Source of the DNA: Acidimicrobiia bacterium
GTDB lineage: Bacteria; Actinomycetota; Acidimicrobiia; Acidimicrobiales; Aldehydirespiratoraceae
DNA length: 5,042 nt
Assembly (NCBI GenBank): GCA_022824605.1
Contig: JAJDZO010000257.1
Coordinates: 1-5,042, forward strand
Reading direction: 5' to 3'
In this document: piece by piece, positions 1 through 5,042 of the stretch
Layout: each line of letters opens with the position of its first letter
Position numbering within the stretch: the stretch's first letter is position 1
The notes under the pieces: generated by a model
Told to the model about the DNA's origin: nothing
The model's input: only the letters and a program-made list of their open reading frames with translations
Databases searched by the model: none
Translations under genes and position numbers: made by a program

Positions 1-2
1 GT

Positions 3-188
3 CAGTTGGAGGCCGGGGGGCTTACTCGGTCGGAGGCTGTCCGATCCTCGCTGGTGCACGAGGCAGCCCGAATGCGGGCCGGGCAAGCGCTGGCGGCCGA
101 AGCCGCTGCCCTGGAGGCCGACAAGGTCGACCAAGCAGAGATGCGTGCCGTCGCAAGCTTCATGGAACAGCTCCGTGCTCCGGAGTGA
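3..188 (+). CDS. Ribbon-helix-helix antitoxin of a MazEF-type pair (5' end outside window)
   Basis: The reading frame is already open at the window edge and ends at TGA 186-188, giving 61 visible residues. An in-frame TTG at 6 is unlikely to be the true start, because the protein begins mid-motif: LEAGGLTRSEAVRSSL (residues 2-17) looks like the turn and second helix of a ribbon-helix-helix DNA-binding fold, whose first strand and helix would be encoded upstream. After it comes an Ala/Glu/Arg-rich helix and a C-terminal segment, MRAVASFMEQLRAPE, of the kind that occupies the toxin in such antitoxins. The gene lies directly upstream of a MazF-family toxin on the same strand, which is the classical antitoxin-first order. 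By family knowledge it would neutralise the toxin and, with it, repress its own promoter, which is outside the window. The RHH assignment rests on a partial motif plus context. Confidence 0.72.
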   Translation, partial: QLEAGGLTRSEAVRSSLVHEAARMRAGQALAAEAAALEADKVDQAEMRAVASFMEQLRAPE

Positions 189-232
189 AGCCGACCGACG
201 CGAACCGATTTCGGGTCACGGGGCACAGATCC

Positions 233-550
233 ATGCGTCGGGGTGACGTATTCGAGCTGCGACTTCCTCGAGGGGTGGGCCATGAGCAGCACGGGCGCCG
301 CTTCGGAGTGGTGGTGCAGTCCGACGCGCTGCTGCCCCGAACGGTGGTGCTGGTGGCGCCGACCTCGACCAGCGCCCGACCCGCTTCATTCCGGCCGGTC
401 ATCGAACTCGAAGGGCAACCGACGACTGTGCTCGTCGAACAGGTGGGCGCGGTCGACGCAACCCGCTTGGGCGACCTGGTTGGACATCTCCACCCCGAGG
501 ACCAGTGGGGCGTCGACGCCGCCCTGAGCACGGTGTTCGACCTTCGCTAA
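233..550 (+). CDS. MazF/PemK-family mRNA-cleaving toxin
   Basis: A 105-residue protein with the MazF fold pattern. It opens with MRRGDVFELRLP, followed by GHEQHGRRFGVVVQSD (residues 17-31), then VAPTSTSARPASFRP (41-55), LVEQVGAVD (67-75) and a C-terminal helix LHPEDQWGVDAALSTVF. In characterised MazF proteins the Arg of the EQxGxR motif and a Thr in the following P-x-T-T strand are catalytic. Here Arg23 and one of Thr44/Ser45/Thr46 fit. The length is normal for the family (about 105-115). I chose ATG 233 because it gives the canonical MRRGDV start, with a weak GGGG at 220-223 nine bases upstream. A GTG at 185 is in frame and overlaps the antitoxin stop as GTGA, which would add 16 unconserved polar residues and couple translation. 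The gene is expected to cleave single-stranded mRNA sequence-specifically and to be held inactive by the upstream antitoxin. No inactivating change is seen. Cleavage specificity cannot be predicted. Confidence 0.9.
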   Translation: MRRGDVFELRLPRGVGHEQHGRRFGVVVQSDALLPRTVVLVAPTSTSARPASFRPVIELEGQPTTVLVEQVGAVDATRLGDLVGHLHPEDQWGVDAALSTVFDLR

Positions 551-560
551 GGCAGGGACC

Positions 561-824
561 GTGCCAGCCAAGCGGCTACTGAAGCTGTTCCACCCGGCGA
601 GAATCGCGTGGGCGCCCACTCCCGCTGACCCAAAGTCTCCGTACTCGTGGCCGAGCTACGACATCGAGAAGCTGGCGGATGCTCTCGCCGCCCACAAGCC
701 TGGGCGCACCGTCACCGAGACTCGCTTCTATACCGGTGTGCCCGGCACGGTATGGATCCCAATTGACTAGACAACCTACGACGCCTGTCGAGATCGGAGG
801 GACTACCGCCCACGCAGGCGTTGA
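561..824 (+). pseudogene. Remnant of an NYN-domain (PIN-like) RNase gene, internally deleted, with in-frame TAG
   Basis: Starting at GTG 561, ten bases after the MazF stop, the frame encodes 69 residues to TAG 768-770. Residues 28-61 contain WPSYDIEKLADAL and, later, ETRFYTGVP, which I recognise as the N-terminal third of bacterial NYN-domain proteins (LabA/DUF88-like). The next residues, TVWIPID, and the codons read past the TAG in the same frame, TTYDACRDRRDYRP, match the extreme C-terminus of the same family (typically near TDWIPIDRxTYDACLDPRDYRP). The frame ends at TGA 822-824. So the two ends of one gene are joined in frame near 740-748, and the central part with most catalytic acidic residues is lost. 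The first strand with its conserved Asp (DGxN) is also not apparent at the N-terminus. About 87 codons remain, where I would expect roughly 240-270. Family consensus is from memory. A short expressed 69-residue peptide cannot be excluded but is unlikely to be an active nuclease. Confidence 0.72.
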
Positions 825-889
825 TGCGGACCAAGTCGCGGTTGTCGTCAGACGGTGGCAGTCGCCTCTGGACGCCCCGGCGGGGGTGG
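825..889. other. Short convergent intergenic gap
   Basis: Sixty-five bases separate the end of the NYN remnant from the stop of the convergent hydrolase gene. Only a trivial GC-rich palindrome, CCCC-GGC-GGGG near 875-885, is visible. I see no convincing terminator hairpin, repeat or gene. Confidence 0.4.
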
Positions 890-1717
890 TCACCAGCGGA
901 TGCGGGCTGAGAGGGTGGTGATTGCGGTGATGATCCTGGCCCACGCCTGGGGAGGCAGCTCGTGTCCCATGCCTTCTATCTCCAGGTACTCGGCTCCTGG
1001 GACCAGCTCGGCGGTCCTGCGCCCGCCGTCGGGGGCAATCAGGGTGTCGAGGCTGCCGTGTATCACCAGCGTGGGCACGTCGAGGCTGCGCAATAGCTCG
1101 GCTCGGTTGCCGCTTCGGGCCGCGGCCTGGAACTGGCGCTCGGACGCTCCGGGATGCCACGCCCGGCGGTAGCTGCGCTCGAGGTACTCCCGTTCGGCCT
1201 GCTCGTTGCGCCACTCGGGGTTTGACCAGATGCGGTAGCCGGCCAGATCCGACTCGATCTGTGCGGAAACGCTGGCCGCGGGTGGCGTGGTCAGGGCCTG
1301 CCAGGCTTCAGGTGACGGATCACCGACACCGGGCTCTCCGGTGTGTGACGAGATGGAGACCAGCCCGGCCACCCGTCCAGCGAAGGCGGCCGCAGCCACC
1401 TGAGCGACCATGCCGCCGAGCGAGTAGCCGCACACGACAGCCCGGTCACAGCCCGCCGCGTCGAGCACCGCCATCACGTCTCCGGCCATGTCGTCGAGGG
1501 TGTAGCGGGCACCATCAGCCAGCACGGTGGACAGGCCCGAGTCCCGGTGGTCCATCCGCAACACGCAGAAGCCGCGATCAACGAACCCGGCGCACATCTC
1601 CTCGGGCCACACGAGCATGCTCGAGCCCAGGCCGTGAAGCAGGATCAGCGCAGGATCGCCAGCCGCGCCGAACGTTTCGTAGGCGATCTCAATCTCACCG
1701 TGGCGGGCTGTTCTCAT
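890..1717 (-). CDS. Alpha/beta-fold hydrolase
   Basis: A 275-residue cytoplasmic-type alpha/beta hydrolase with no signal peptide. The landmarks appear in order: LILLHGLGSS at 24-33 (oxyanion HG at 28-29), DHRDSGLS at 56-63 (a variant of the DxRGxGxS turn), the nucleophile elbow CGYSLGG at 96-102 with Ser99, a cap region at about 125-205 rich in Trp, Tyr and Arg, VIHGSLDTLI at 218-227 with acid Asp224, and GMGHELP at 249-255 with base His252. The triad is therefore complete and the gene looks intact and active. The family covers esterases, lactonases, epoxide hydrolases, haloperoxidase-like and methylesterase enzymes, and the substrate cannot be read from sequence; the layout resembles proteins annotated as RdmC-like or generic carboxylesterases. 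The start ATG at 1717-1715 gives the usual short first strand (GEIEIAYETFG). No strong Shine-Dalgarno precedes it, and a TATACAT at 1724-1730 would permit a leaderless transcript. It is divergent from the MFS gene. Confidence 0.93.
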   Translation of the reverse strand: MRTARHGEIEIAYETFGAAGDPALILLHGLGSSMLVWPEEMCAGFVDRGFCVLRMDHRDSGLSTVLADGARYTLDDMAGDVMAVLDAAGCDRAVVCGYSLGGMVAQVAAAAFAGRVAGLVSISSHTGEPGVGDPSPEAWQALTTPPAASVSAQIESDLAGYRIWSNPEWRNEQAEREYLERSYRRAWHPGASERQFQAAARSGNRAELLRSLDVPTLVIHGSLDTLIAPDGGRRTAELVPGAEYLEIEGMGHELPPQAWARIITAITTLSARIRW

Positions 1718-1723
1718 AGCCCG

Positions 1724-1730
1724 ATGTATA
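1724..1730 (-). promoter_or_regulatory. Possible -10 box for the hydrolase gene
   Basis: On the minus strand the sequence reads TATACAT and ends six bases before the ATG of the hydrolase. This is where a -10 element would sit if the mRNA began at or next to the start codon. Leaderless mRNAs are common in actinobacteria and no clear ribosome binding site is present. The box is imperfect and no good -35 was identified, so this is a weak call. Confidence 0.25.
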
Positions 1731-1805
1731 GCCGAGACTCGCGCCCCCTCTCACGCTCCGCTCGTCTACGGACACCACTTATCGCCTGACCTCTGCAGCC
1801 GGAGA

Positions 1806-1859
1806 GTTCGGCGACCGAACAGCCCCTGGTGGTCGCCGCTAGGTCGGCCGGGCAGCGGC
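1806..1859. repeat. Cluster of nested inverted repeats in the divergent intergenic region
   Basis: Three perfect inverted repeats overlap here. GTTCGG (1806-1811) and CCGAAC (1815-1820) are separated by CGA, giving a 15-bp operator-like palindrome. CGGCGACC (1809-1816) pairs with GGTCGCCG (1831-1838) across 14 bases. GCCGCT (1835-1840) pairs with AGCGGC (1854-1859) across 13 bases. They lie between two divergent genes and just upstream of the -10-like box for the MFS gene, so a regulator-binding site or alternative RNA structure is possible. In sequence this GC-rich, short inverted repeats also arise by chance. Together with its flanks this is the only other content seen between 1718 and 1950. 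Confidence 0.4.
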
Positions 1860-1886
1860 ACCGTCCTCACGGCGGCGGTGGTTGGG

Positions 1887-1892
1887 TATAAC
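1887..1892 (+). promoter_or_regulatory. Possible -10 box for the MFS transporter gene
   Basis: TATAAC, one base off the TATAAT consensus, is the most AT-rich hexamer upstream of the MFS gene. A 17-base spacer would put the -35 at 1864-1869 (TCCTCA), a poor match. Transcription would start near 1899 and leave a leader of about 50 bases before GTG 1951. If real, it rules out the upstream TTG at 1882 as the start codon. Confidence 0.35.
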
Positions 1893-1950
1893 GTCGGTCG
1901 GTGGGCTGTGTTGGCGATCAAGTTCTCGGCGTCGTGACTGCCCTGAGCCT

Positions 1951-3222
1951 GTGACTGAGGCGCGGACTGCTTCGACGACCGACCGGGCCAGGGTCCAGCG
2001 GCGGACGATTGCGGTGTCGATGGTGTCGGTGGTGCCCGCCACTATGGCTATGGGGGCGTCGTTCGCCGGATCGGCCGTGCTCGCCGAGGACATCACCGGC
2101 AGCGAGACCCTGGCCACGCTGGCCGCAGGTTCGATGTCGATCGGCAGCATGGCCGCCGCCGTACCGCTGTCGCGCCGCATGGCCCGTCTGGGGCGGCGGC
2201 GAGGCCTCGTAGCCGGATGGCTGCTCGGAGCGGTGGGAGCGGTGACCGCCCTGTTTGGCGCGGTGCTGAGCCTCTATCCGCTGGTGGTGCTGGGCATCAT
2301 CGGGGTGGGCGTGGGCCAGGCCACCAACCTGGCCGCCCGCTACGCCGTGGCCGATCTGGCTTCCGACGACCGTCGGGCCAGCGCCATCGGACTATTGGTC
2401 TGGTCTTCCACCTTCGGCGCGGCCTCGGGGCCGGCGATCGCACTGGGGCCGGTCGCCGACCTCGCCGGATTCGTCGGCCTGCCGGAGCTGTCCGGCCCAT
2501 ATGTGCTCGGTGCCGCGATGTACCTGACCGCACTGCTCATCACCCACACATGGCTGCGCCCCGACCCCTTGGAAGTGCTCGGCACGATCGGGTCGGAGGC
2601 ACCCCGGCCGGCGTCGCCGCTCACCGTGATCCGCCGGATCGCGGCGGTGCCCGCGGCCCGCCTCGCCCTGCTGTCCATGCTGGTGGGGCAGTTGGTGATG
2701 GTGGGCGTGATGACGGCCACCCCGCTGCACATGACCAGCGGGGATCAGGATCTGGCGGTGATCGGCCAGGTGATCTCGCTTCACATCATCGGGATGTACG
2801 CCTTCTCGCCGATAGTGGGCTGGCTCGTCGACCGGCTCGGGACGCACGCAGTGGTCACCCTCGGTGGACTGATCCTGTTCATCGGCGCAGAGCTGGCCGG
2901 GCACACCGATCCCGAGCACAGCGCCGGGCTGTTCAGCGGCCTCACGCTCATCGGTGTCGGCTGGAGTTGCGGGCTGATCGCGGGCAGCGCGCTGTTGACC
3001 AACGCCTTCCCTGTACACCAGCGAGTGGAGGTTCAAGGCGGCGCCGACTTCGTGATGATCACCGGCGGCGCGGTGGGCGGCATGTCGTCGGGGGCCTTGG
3101 TCGAACTTCTCGGCTACCAGTCGCTGAGCCACTACTCGGGCATCGCCGCGCTGATACTGGTGGCCGCGGCCGCAGGCGCCTGGCTCACGGCCCGCCTCTC
3201 TCGCCCCCGCCAACTCGCCTGA
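1951..3222 (+). CDS. MFS transporter, 12 transmembrane helices
   Basis: A 423-residue membrane protein with twelve hydrophobic segments at roughly 19-41, 54-74, 86-107, 109-130, 144-170, 183-199, 237-258, 269-290, 299-317, 324-349, 365-387 and 395-413. The helix 2-3 loop, SRRMARLGRRRGLVAG (75-90), is a version of MFS motif A, and its counterpart between helices 8 and 9 is GWLVDRLGTHAV (290-301). A central hydrophilic loop of about 35 residues (200-234) splits the protein 6+6. Length and topology suit a drug/metabolite exporter or proton-coupled permease; the substrate is not predictable. The frame stays open back to a TTG at 1882, but those extra 23 residues are Arg/Ser-rich, non-membrane, and overlap a promoter-like box. 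GTG 1951 leaves a short charged N-terminus before helix 1, though without a good Shine-Dalgarno. The TGA at 3220-3222 lies inside the left arm of a hairpin. Confidence 0.92.
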   Translation: MTEARTASTTDRARVQRRTIAVSMVSVVPATMAMGASFAGSAVLAEDITGSETLATLAAGSMSIGSMAAAVPLSRRMARLGRRRGLVAGWLLGAVGAVTALFGAVLSLYPLVVLGIIGVGVGQATNLAARYAVADLASDDRRASAIGLLVWSSTFGAASGPAIALGPVADLAGFVGLPELSGPYVLGAAMYLTALLITHTWLRPDPLEVLGTIGSEAPRPASPLTVIRRIAAVPAARLALLSMLVGQLVMVGVMTATPLHMTSGDQDLAVIGQVISLHIIGMYAFSPIVGWLVDRLGTHAVVTLGGLILFIGAELAGHTDPEHSAGLFSGLTLIGVGWSCGLIAGSALLTNAFPVHQRVEVQGGADFVMITGGAVGGMSSGALVELLGYQSLSHYSGIAALILVAAAAGAWLTARLSRPRQLA

Positions 3223-3240
3223 CGCCACACCGGCGTCAGG
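3218..3240. terminator. Bidirectional hairpin terminator shared by convergent genes
   Basis: CCTGACGCC (3218-3226) and GGCGTCAGG (3232-3240) form a perfect 9-bp stem with loop ACACC. It sits exactly between the convergent MFS gene and ABC ATPase gene, and each gene's TGA lies in one arm (3220-3222 on plus, 3236-3238 on minus). No T-rich tract follows on either strand, which is common for intrinsic-type terminators in high-GC actinobacteria. It would act on transcripts from both sides. Confidence 0.7.
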
Positions 3241-4249
3241 ACTCGTCGGGGTCGAGCTTTGCGATGCGAGTGGGATCGATGATGTAGTTGAGCCTCTCGG
3301 TGGTCTGCGCGGGAAGCGGATCCCGCACCACCAGATCGAAGTCGCCGGGGTCGGTGCGCAGGGTCAGCTCGAAGCGGTCGCCCCGGAAGCGGACATCGGT
3401 CACCACTCCCTCCACCGAATCGACAGCCCCCTGAGTCTTGTCGTCCACTCGCCTGAAAGCGTCGGAGCGCAGCACTGACGGACCGGGCGCAACGCTCAAA
3501 CGGCCCCACGGCACGACTCCGCCGTCGGCCACCGTGACCACATTGGCATGGCCCAGGAAGCGGGCGACGGCGGCACCGCGGGGATCGCGCCACACGTCGG
3601 AGGGGGTGCCGATCCTGGCGATACGGCCAGATCGCATCACGGCCACCCGGTCGGCCACCGCGAACGCCTCGTCGTGATCGTGGGTGACATGCGCAACGGT
3701 GACGCCGATGCGGCGCAGCAGCACCCTGAGTTCCTCGGTGAGTTCTTCACGACGGGGCCGGTCCAGCGAGCCGAGAGGCTCGTCGAGCATCAGCAGGCGG
3801 GGTTCCGGCGCCAGTGAGCGAGCCAGCGCCACCCGCTGCGCCTCGCCTCCCGACAGCGTGGCGATCTGACGCTCCCCGAAACCGGCCAGCCCCACCAGGG
3901 CGAGCACCTCTCGTACCCGCCGGCTCCGGCGGGCGGCGTCGATCTTCTGCATACGCAGCCCGAAGGCCACGTTGGCAGCCACGTCACGGTGCGAGAACAG
4001 GGCATGTTCCTGGAACATCAGCCCGAAGTCACGGCGATGCACGGGCACCCCGGCCAGGTTCTCGCCGTCCCAGCAAACCTCGCCCGAATCCAACGGCTGC
4101 AGCCCGGCCACCGCCCGCAGCAACGTGCTCTTGCCGCAGCCGCTCGGGCCCAGAATGGCAACAACCTCGCCGGTGTCCACCTGCAGGTCCACCCCGTCGA
4201 GGGCCAGGTTGTGGCCGAAGGCGACGGTGGCCCCGCTGACGCTCAGCAT
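3236..4249 (-). CDS. ABC importer ATP-binding protein, ThiQ/FbpC-like
   Basis: A 337-residue nucleotide-binding subunit that drives import through the permease encoded just upstream. All motifs are intact: Walker A GPSGCGKST (34-42), Q-loop Gln80 in LMFQEHALF, signature LSGGEAQR (132-139), Walker B RLLMLDEP (151-158) with catalytic Glu157, D-loop GSLD (160-163) and H-loop His190. Residues from about 235 to 337 form an extra C-terminal region, including GVVTDVRFRGDRFELTL (281-297), that looks TOBE-like as in FbpC/PotA proteins. This makes it longer than the roughly 230-residue enterobacterial ThiQ. I chose ATG 4249-4247 because GGAG (minus strand, 4259-4256) lies six bases upstream and the protein starts with the usual MLSVSGATVAFG strand. 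The frame is open to 4543, but that extension is Arg/Ser/Trp-rich and overlaps the permease. It follows the permease stop by 40 bases and is probably cotranscribed. Thiamine, ferric iron or a related substrate are the options. Confidence 0.93.
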   Translation of the reverse strand: MLSVSGATVAFGHNLALDGVDLQVDTGEVVAILGPSGCGKSTLLRAVAGLQPLDSGEVCWDGENLAGVPVHRRDFGLMFQEHALFSHRDVAANVAFGLRMQKIDAARRSRRVREVLALVGLAGFGERQIATLSGGEAQRVALARSLAPEPRLLMLDEPLGSLDRPRREELTEELRVLLRRIGVTVAHVTHDHDEAFAVADRVAVMRSGRIARIGTPSDVWRDPRGAAVARFLGHANVVTVADGGVVPWGRLSVAPGPSVLRSDAFRRVDDKTQGAVDSVEGVVTDVRFRGDRFELTLRTDPGDFDLVVRDPLPAQTTERLNYIIDPTRIAKLDPDES

Positions 4250-4255
4250 CGAGCG

Positions 4256-4259
4256 CTCC
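4256..4259 (-). promoter_or_regulatory. Ribosome binding site deciding the ATPase start
   Basis: Minus-strand GGAG, six bases before ATG 4249-4247. It is the clearest Shine-Dalgarno in the window and supports the short start of the ATPase over the long open frame reaching 4543. Confidence 0.65.
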
Positions 4260-4289
4260 GGACGCGAACGCGCCGCGGCAAGGCCCGCA

Positions 4290-5042
4290 CTAGAAGGCTC
4301 CCCGGCGCGAGTCACCCCAGGCGTCCATGACAAAGACTGCCACAGCGGTGAGCGCCATGAGCGTGACCGCCAACGCCATGGCCTGGCCCCGCAGGACGTC
4401 GCCCGGGGTGCCCAGCAGCCGGAACAGCGCCAGCGGAGCGGTGAGCGTCTCAGGCCGGCGAGGGATGAACGATGTGGCCCCGAACTCCCCCAGCGACACC
4501 GCGAACGCGAACCCGGCGCCCACCGCCACGCCGCGGGCGGCAACCCGCAGGTCCACCTCGCGGCGTACCCGGCCCGGTGACGCCCCGAGCACGGCTGCGG
4601 CTTCTCGGACGCGGGGATTGATAGATCGCAACATCGGCACCAGGGTGCGCACGACGAAGGGGATTCCGACCAGCGCGTGGGCGATGGGCACCACGATCAC
4701 CGAGGTGCGGATGTCGAGGGGCGGGTGGTCGAGCACCAACAAGAAGCCCAAACCGATGGTCACCGCAGAGGTTCCCAGCGGCAGAGTGAGTCCGACATCG
4801 AAGGCCCGACCGACACTGCGGGCGCCGCGAGAGGCCGCCGACCGCATCACCACCAGCGTGGCCGCCCCGCCCACCAGCAGCGCCAAAGCCGCCGCGGGAA
4901 CGGCGAACACGAGCGAGTTCCACAGCGCCGCCAGAGCCGTGTCGGGCAACAGGTTGACCCGCTCGGCCATGGCTGTGAAGTGGCGCAGGGTGTAGCCGCC
5001 GCCGCGGCCGGCCGCCAGCGAACGCTCCACGAGCACCGCCAG
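4290..5042 (-). CDS. ABC importer permease, ThiP/FbpB-like (C-terminal half only)
   Basis: The frame ends at TAG 4292-4290 and is still open at the window end, giving 250 residues. An in-frame GTG at 5036 is probably internal: the preceding codons (Leu-Ala) continue the pattern seen at the second-half junction of two-domain permeases, which usually total about 500-550 residues. Hydrophobic segments, numbered from the window edge, lie near 44-68, 84-105, 112-132, 170-192 and 220-240. The cytoplasmic coupling loop carries the EAA motif, REAAAVLGASPGRVRREVDL (146-165), which contacts the ATPase. SLGEFGATSF (183-192), followed by TLTAPLALFRLLGTPGD, is characteristic of the thiamine/ferric-iron permease group (ThiP, FbpB). 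It would form the membrane channel with the ATPase encoded 40 bases downstream. The N-terminal half and a substrate-binding protein gene should lie beyond 5042. Thiamine and iron cannot be told apart here. Confidence 0.88.
   Translation of the reverse strand: MAVLVERSLAAGRGGGYTLRHFTAMAERVNLLPDTALAALWNSLVFAVPAAALALLVGGAATLVVMRSAASRGARSVGRAFDVGLTLPLGTSAVTIGLGFLLVLDHPPLDIRTSVIVVPIAHALVGIPFVVRTLVPMLRSINPRVREAAAVLGASPGRVRREVDLRVAARGVAVGAGFAFAVSLGEFGATSFIPRRPETLTAPLALFRLLGTPGDVLRGQAMALAVTLMALTAVAVFVMDAWGDSRRGAF

Noticed and set aside
875..885. CCCC-GGC-GGGG as a terminator between the NYN remnant and hydrolase
   Set aside because: Four-base stem only, expected by chance at this GC content.
679..921. 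Plus-strand frame of 80 codons after the MazF gene
   Set aside because: No domain recognised. It overlaps the NYN remnant in another frame and runs into the hydrolase end; the NYN C-terminal match in the other frame explains the region better.
576..1214. Long minus-strand open frame across the NYN remnant and hydrolase
   Set aside because: Its composition is Arg/Pro/His-rich and it overlaps the well-supported hydrolase in another frame: a high-GC shadow.
1882..1950. TTG start giving a 23-residue longer MFS protein
   Set aside because: The extension is Arg/Ser-rich, has no recognisable start context and overlaps the TATAAC promoter-like box.
2217..3287. Long plus-strand frame and several minus-strand frames inside the MFS gene
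   Set aside because: Low-complexity Arg/Gly/Pro/His products typical of alternative frames in GC-rich genes; the MFS frame has clear helices.
4250..4289. Separate promoter or small RNA between permease and ATPase
   Set aside because: Only 40 bases, with a ribosome binding site but no -10-like sequence or hairpin; it fits an operon spacer.
4250..4543. Upstream extension of the ATPase reading frame
   Set aside because: It overlaps the permease gene, its product is Arg/Ser/Trp-rich without ABC motifs, and ATG 4249 has a well-spaced GGAG.
4327..4995. Plus-strand frame opposite the permease
   Set aside because: Thr/Arg/Ala/Ser-rich product with no motif, antisense to a permease with a clear EAA loop.

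Overview
The window looks like chromosomal DNA from a high-GC bacterium, most likely an actinobacterium. The evidence is the strong G/C bias at third codon positions, the GTG starts, and protein styles familiar from that phylum (an RHH-MazF pair, and a ThiP/FbpB-type permease with an ATPase carrying an extra C-terminal domain). Nothing in the sequence fixes the genus. No rRNA, tRNA, CRISPR array or intact mobile element is visible.

Layout. (1) Positions 3-550, plus strand: a type II toxin-antitoxin pair, made of a ribbon-helix-helix antitoxin cut by the window edge and a MazF/PemK-family endoribonuclease. (2) Positions 561-824, plus strand: a degraded NYN-domain (PIN-like RNase) gene. A piece of its N-terminal half is joined in frame to its C-terminal tail, the middle is missing, and a TAG interrupts the tail. 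(3) Positions 890-1717, minus strand: an intact alpha/beta hydrolase. (4) Positions 1718-1950: a divergent intergenic region with inverted repeats and -10-like boxes. (5) Positions 1951-3222, plus strand: a 12-helix MFS transporter. (6) Positions 3218-3240: a perfect 9-bp-stem palindrome that ends both the MFS gene and the convergent ABC operon, with both stop codons inside its arms. (7) Positions 3236-5042, minus strand: an ABC importer operon, in the order permease (cut by the window end) then ATPase, of the thiamine/ferric-iron (ThiPQ/FbpBC) class.

How the genes relate. The MazF pair acts on RNA and is probably autoregulated; the NYN remnant beside it suggests a locus where RNase or defence-type genes turn over. 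The hydrolase and the MFS gene are divergent and could share control, but no common pathway can be named. The permease and ATPase would work as one importer whose substrate-binding protein should lie beyond position 5042. I found no clearly new system. The most notable items are the internally deleted NYN gene and the palindrome shared by two convergent stop codons.
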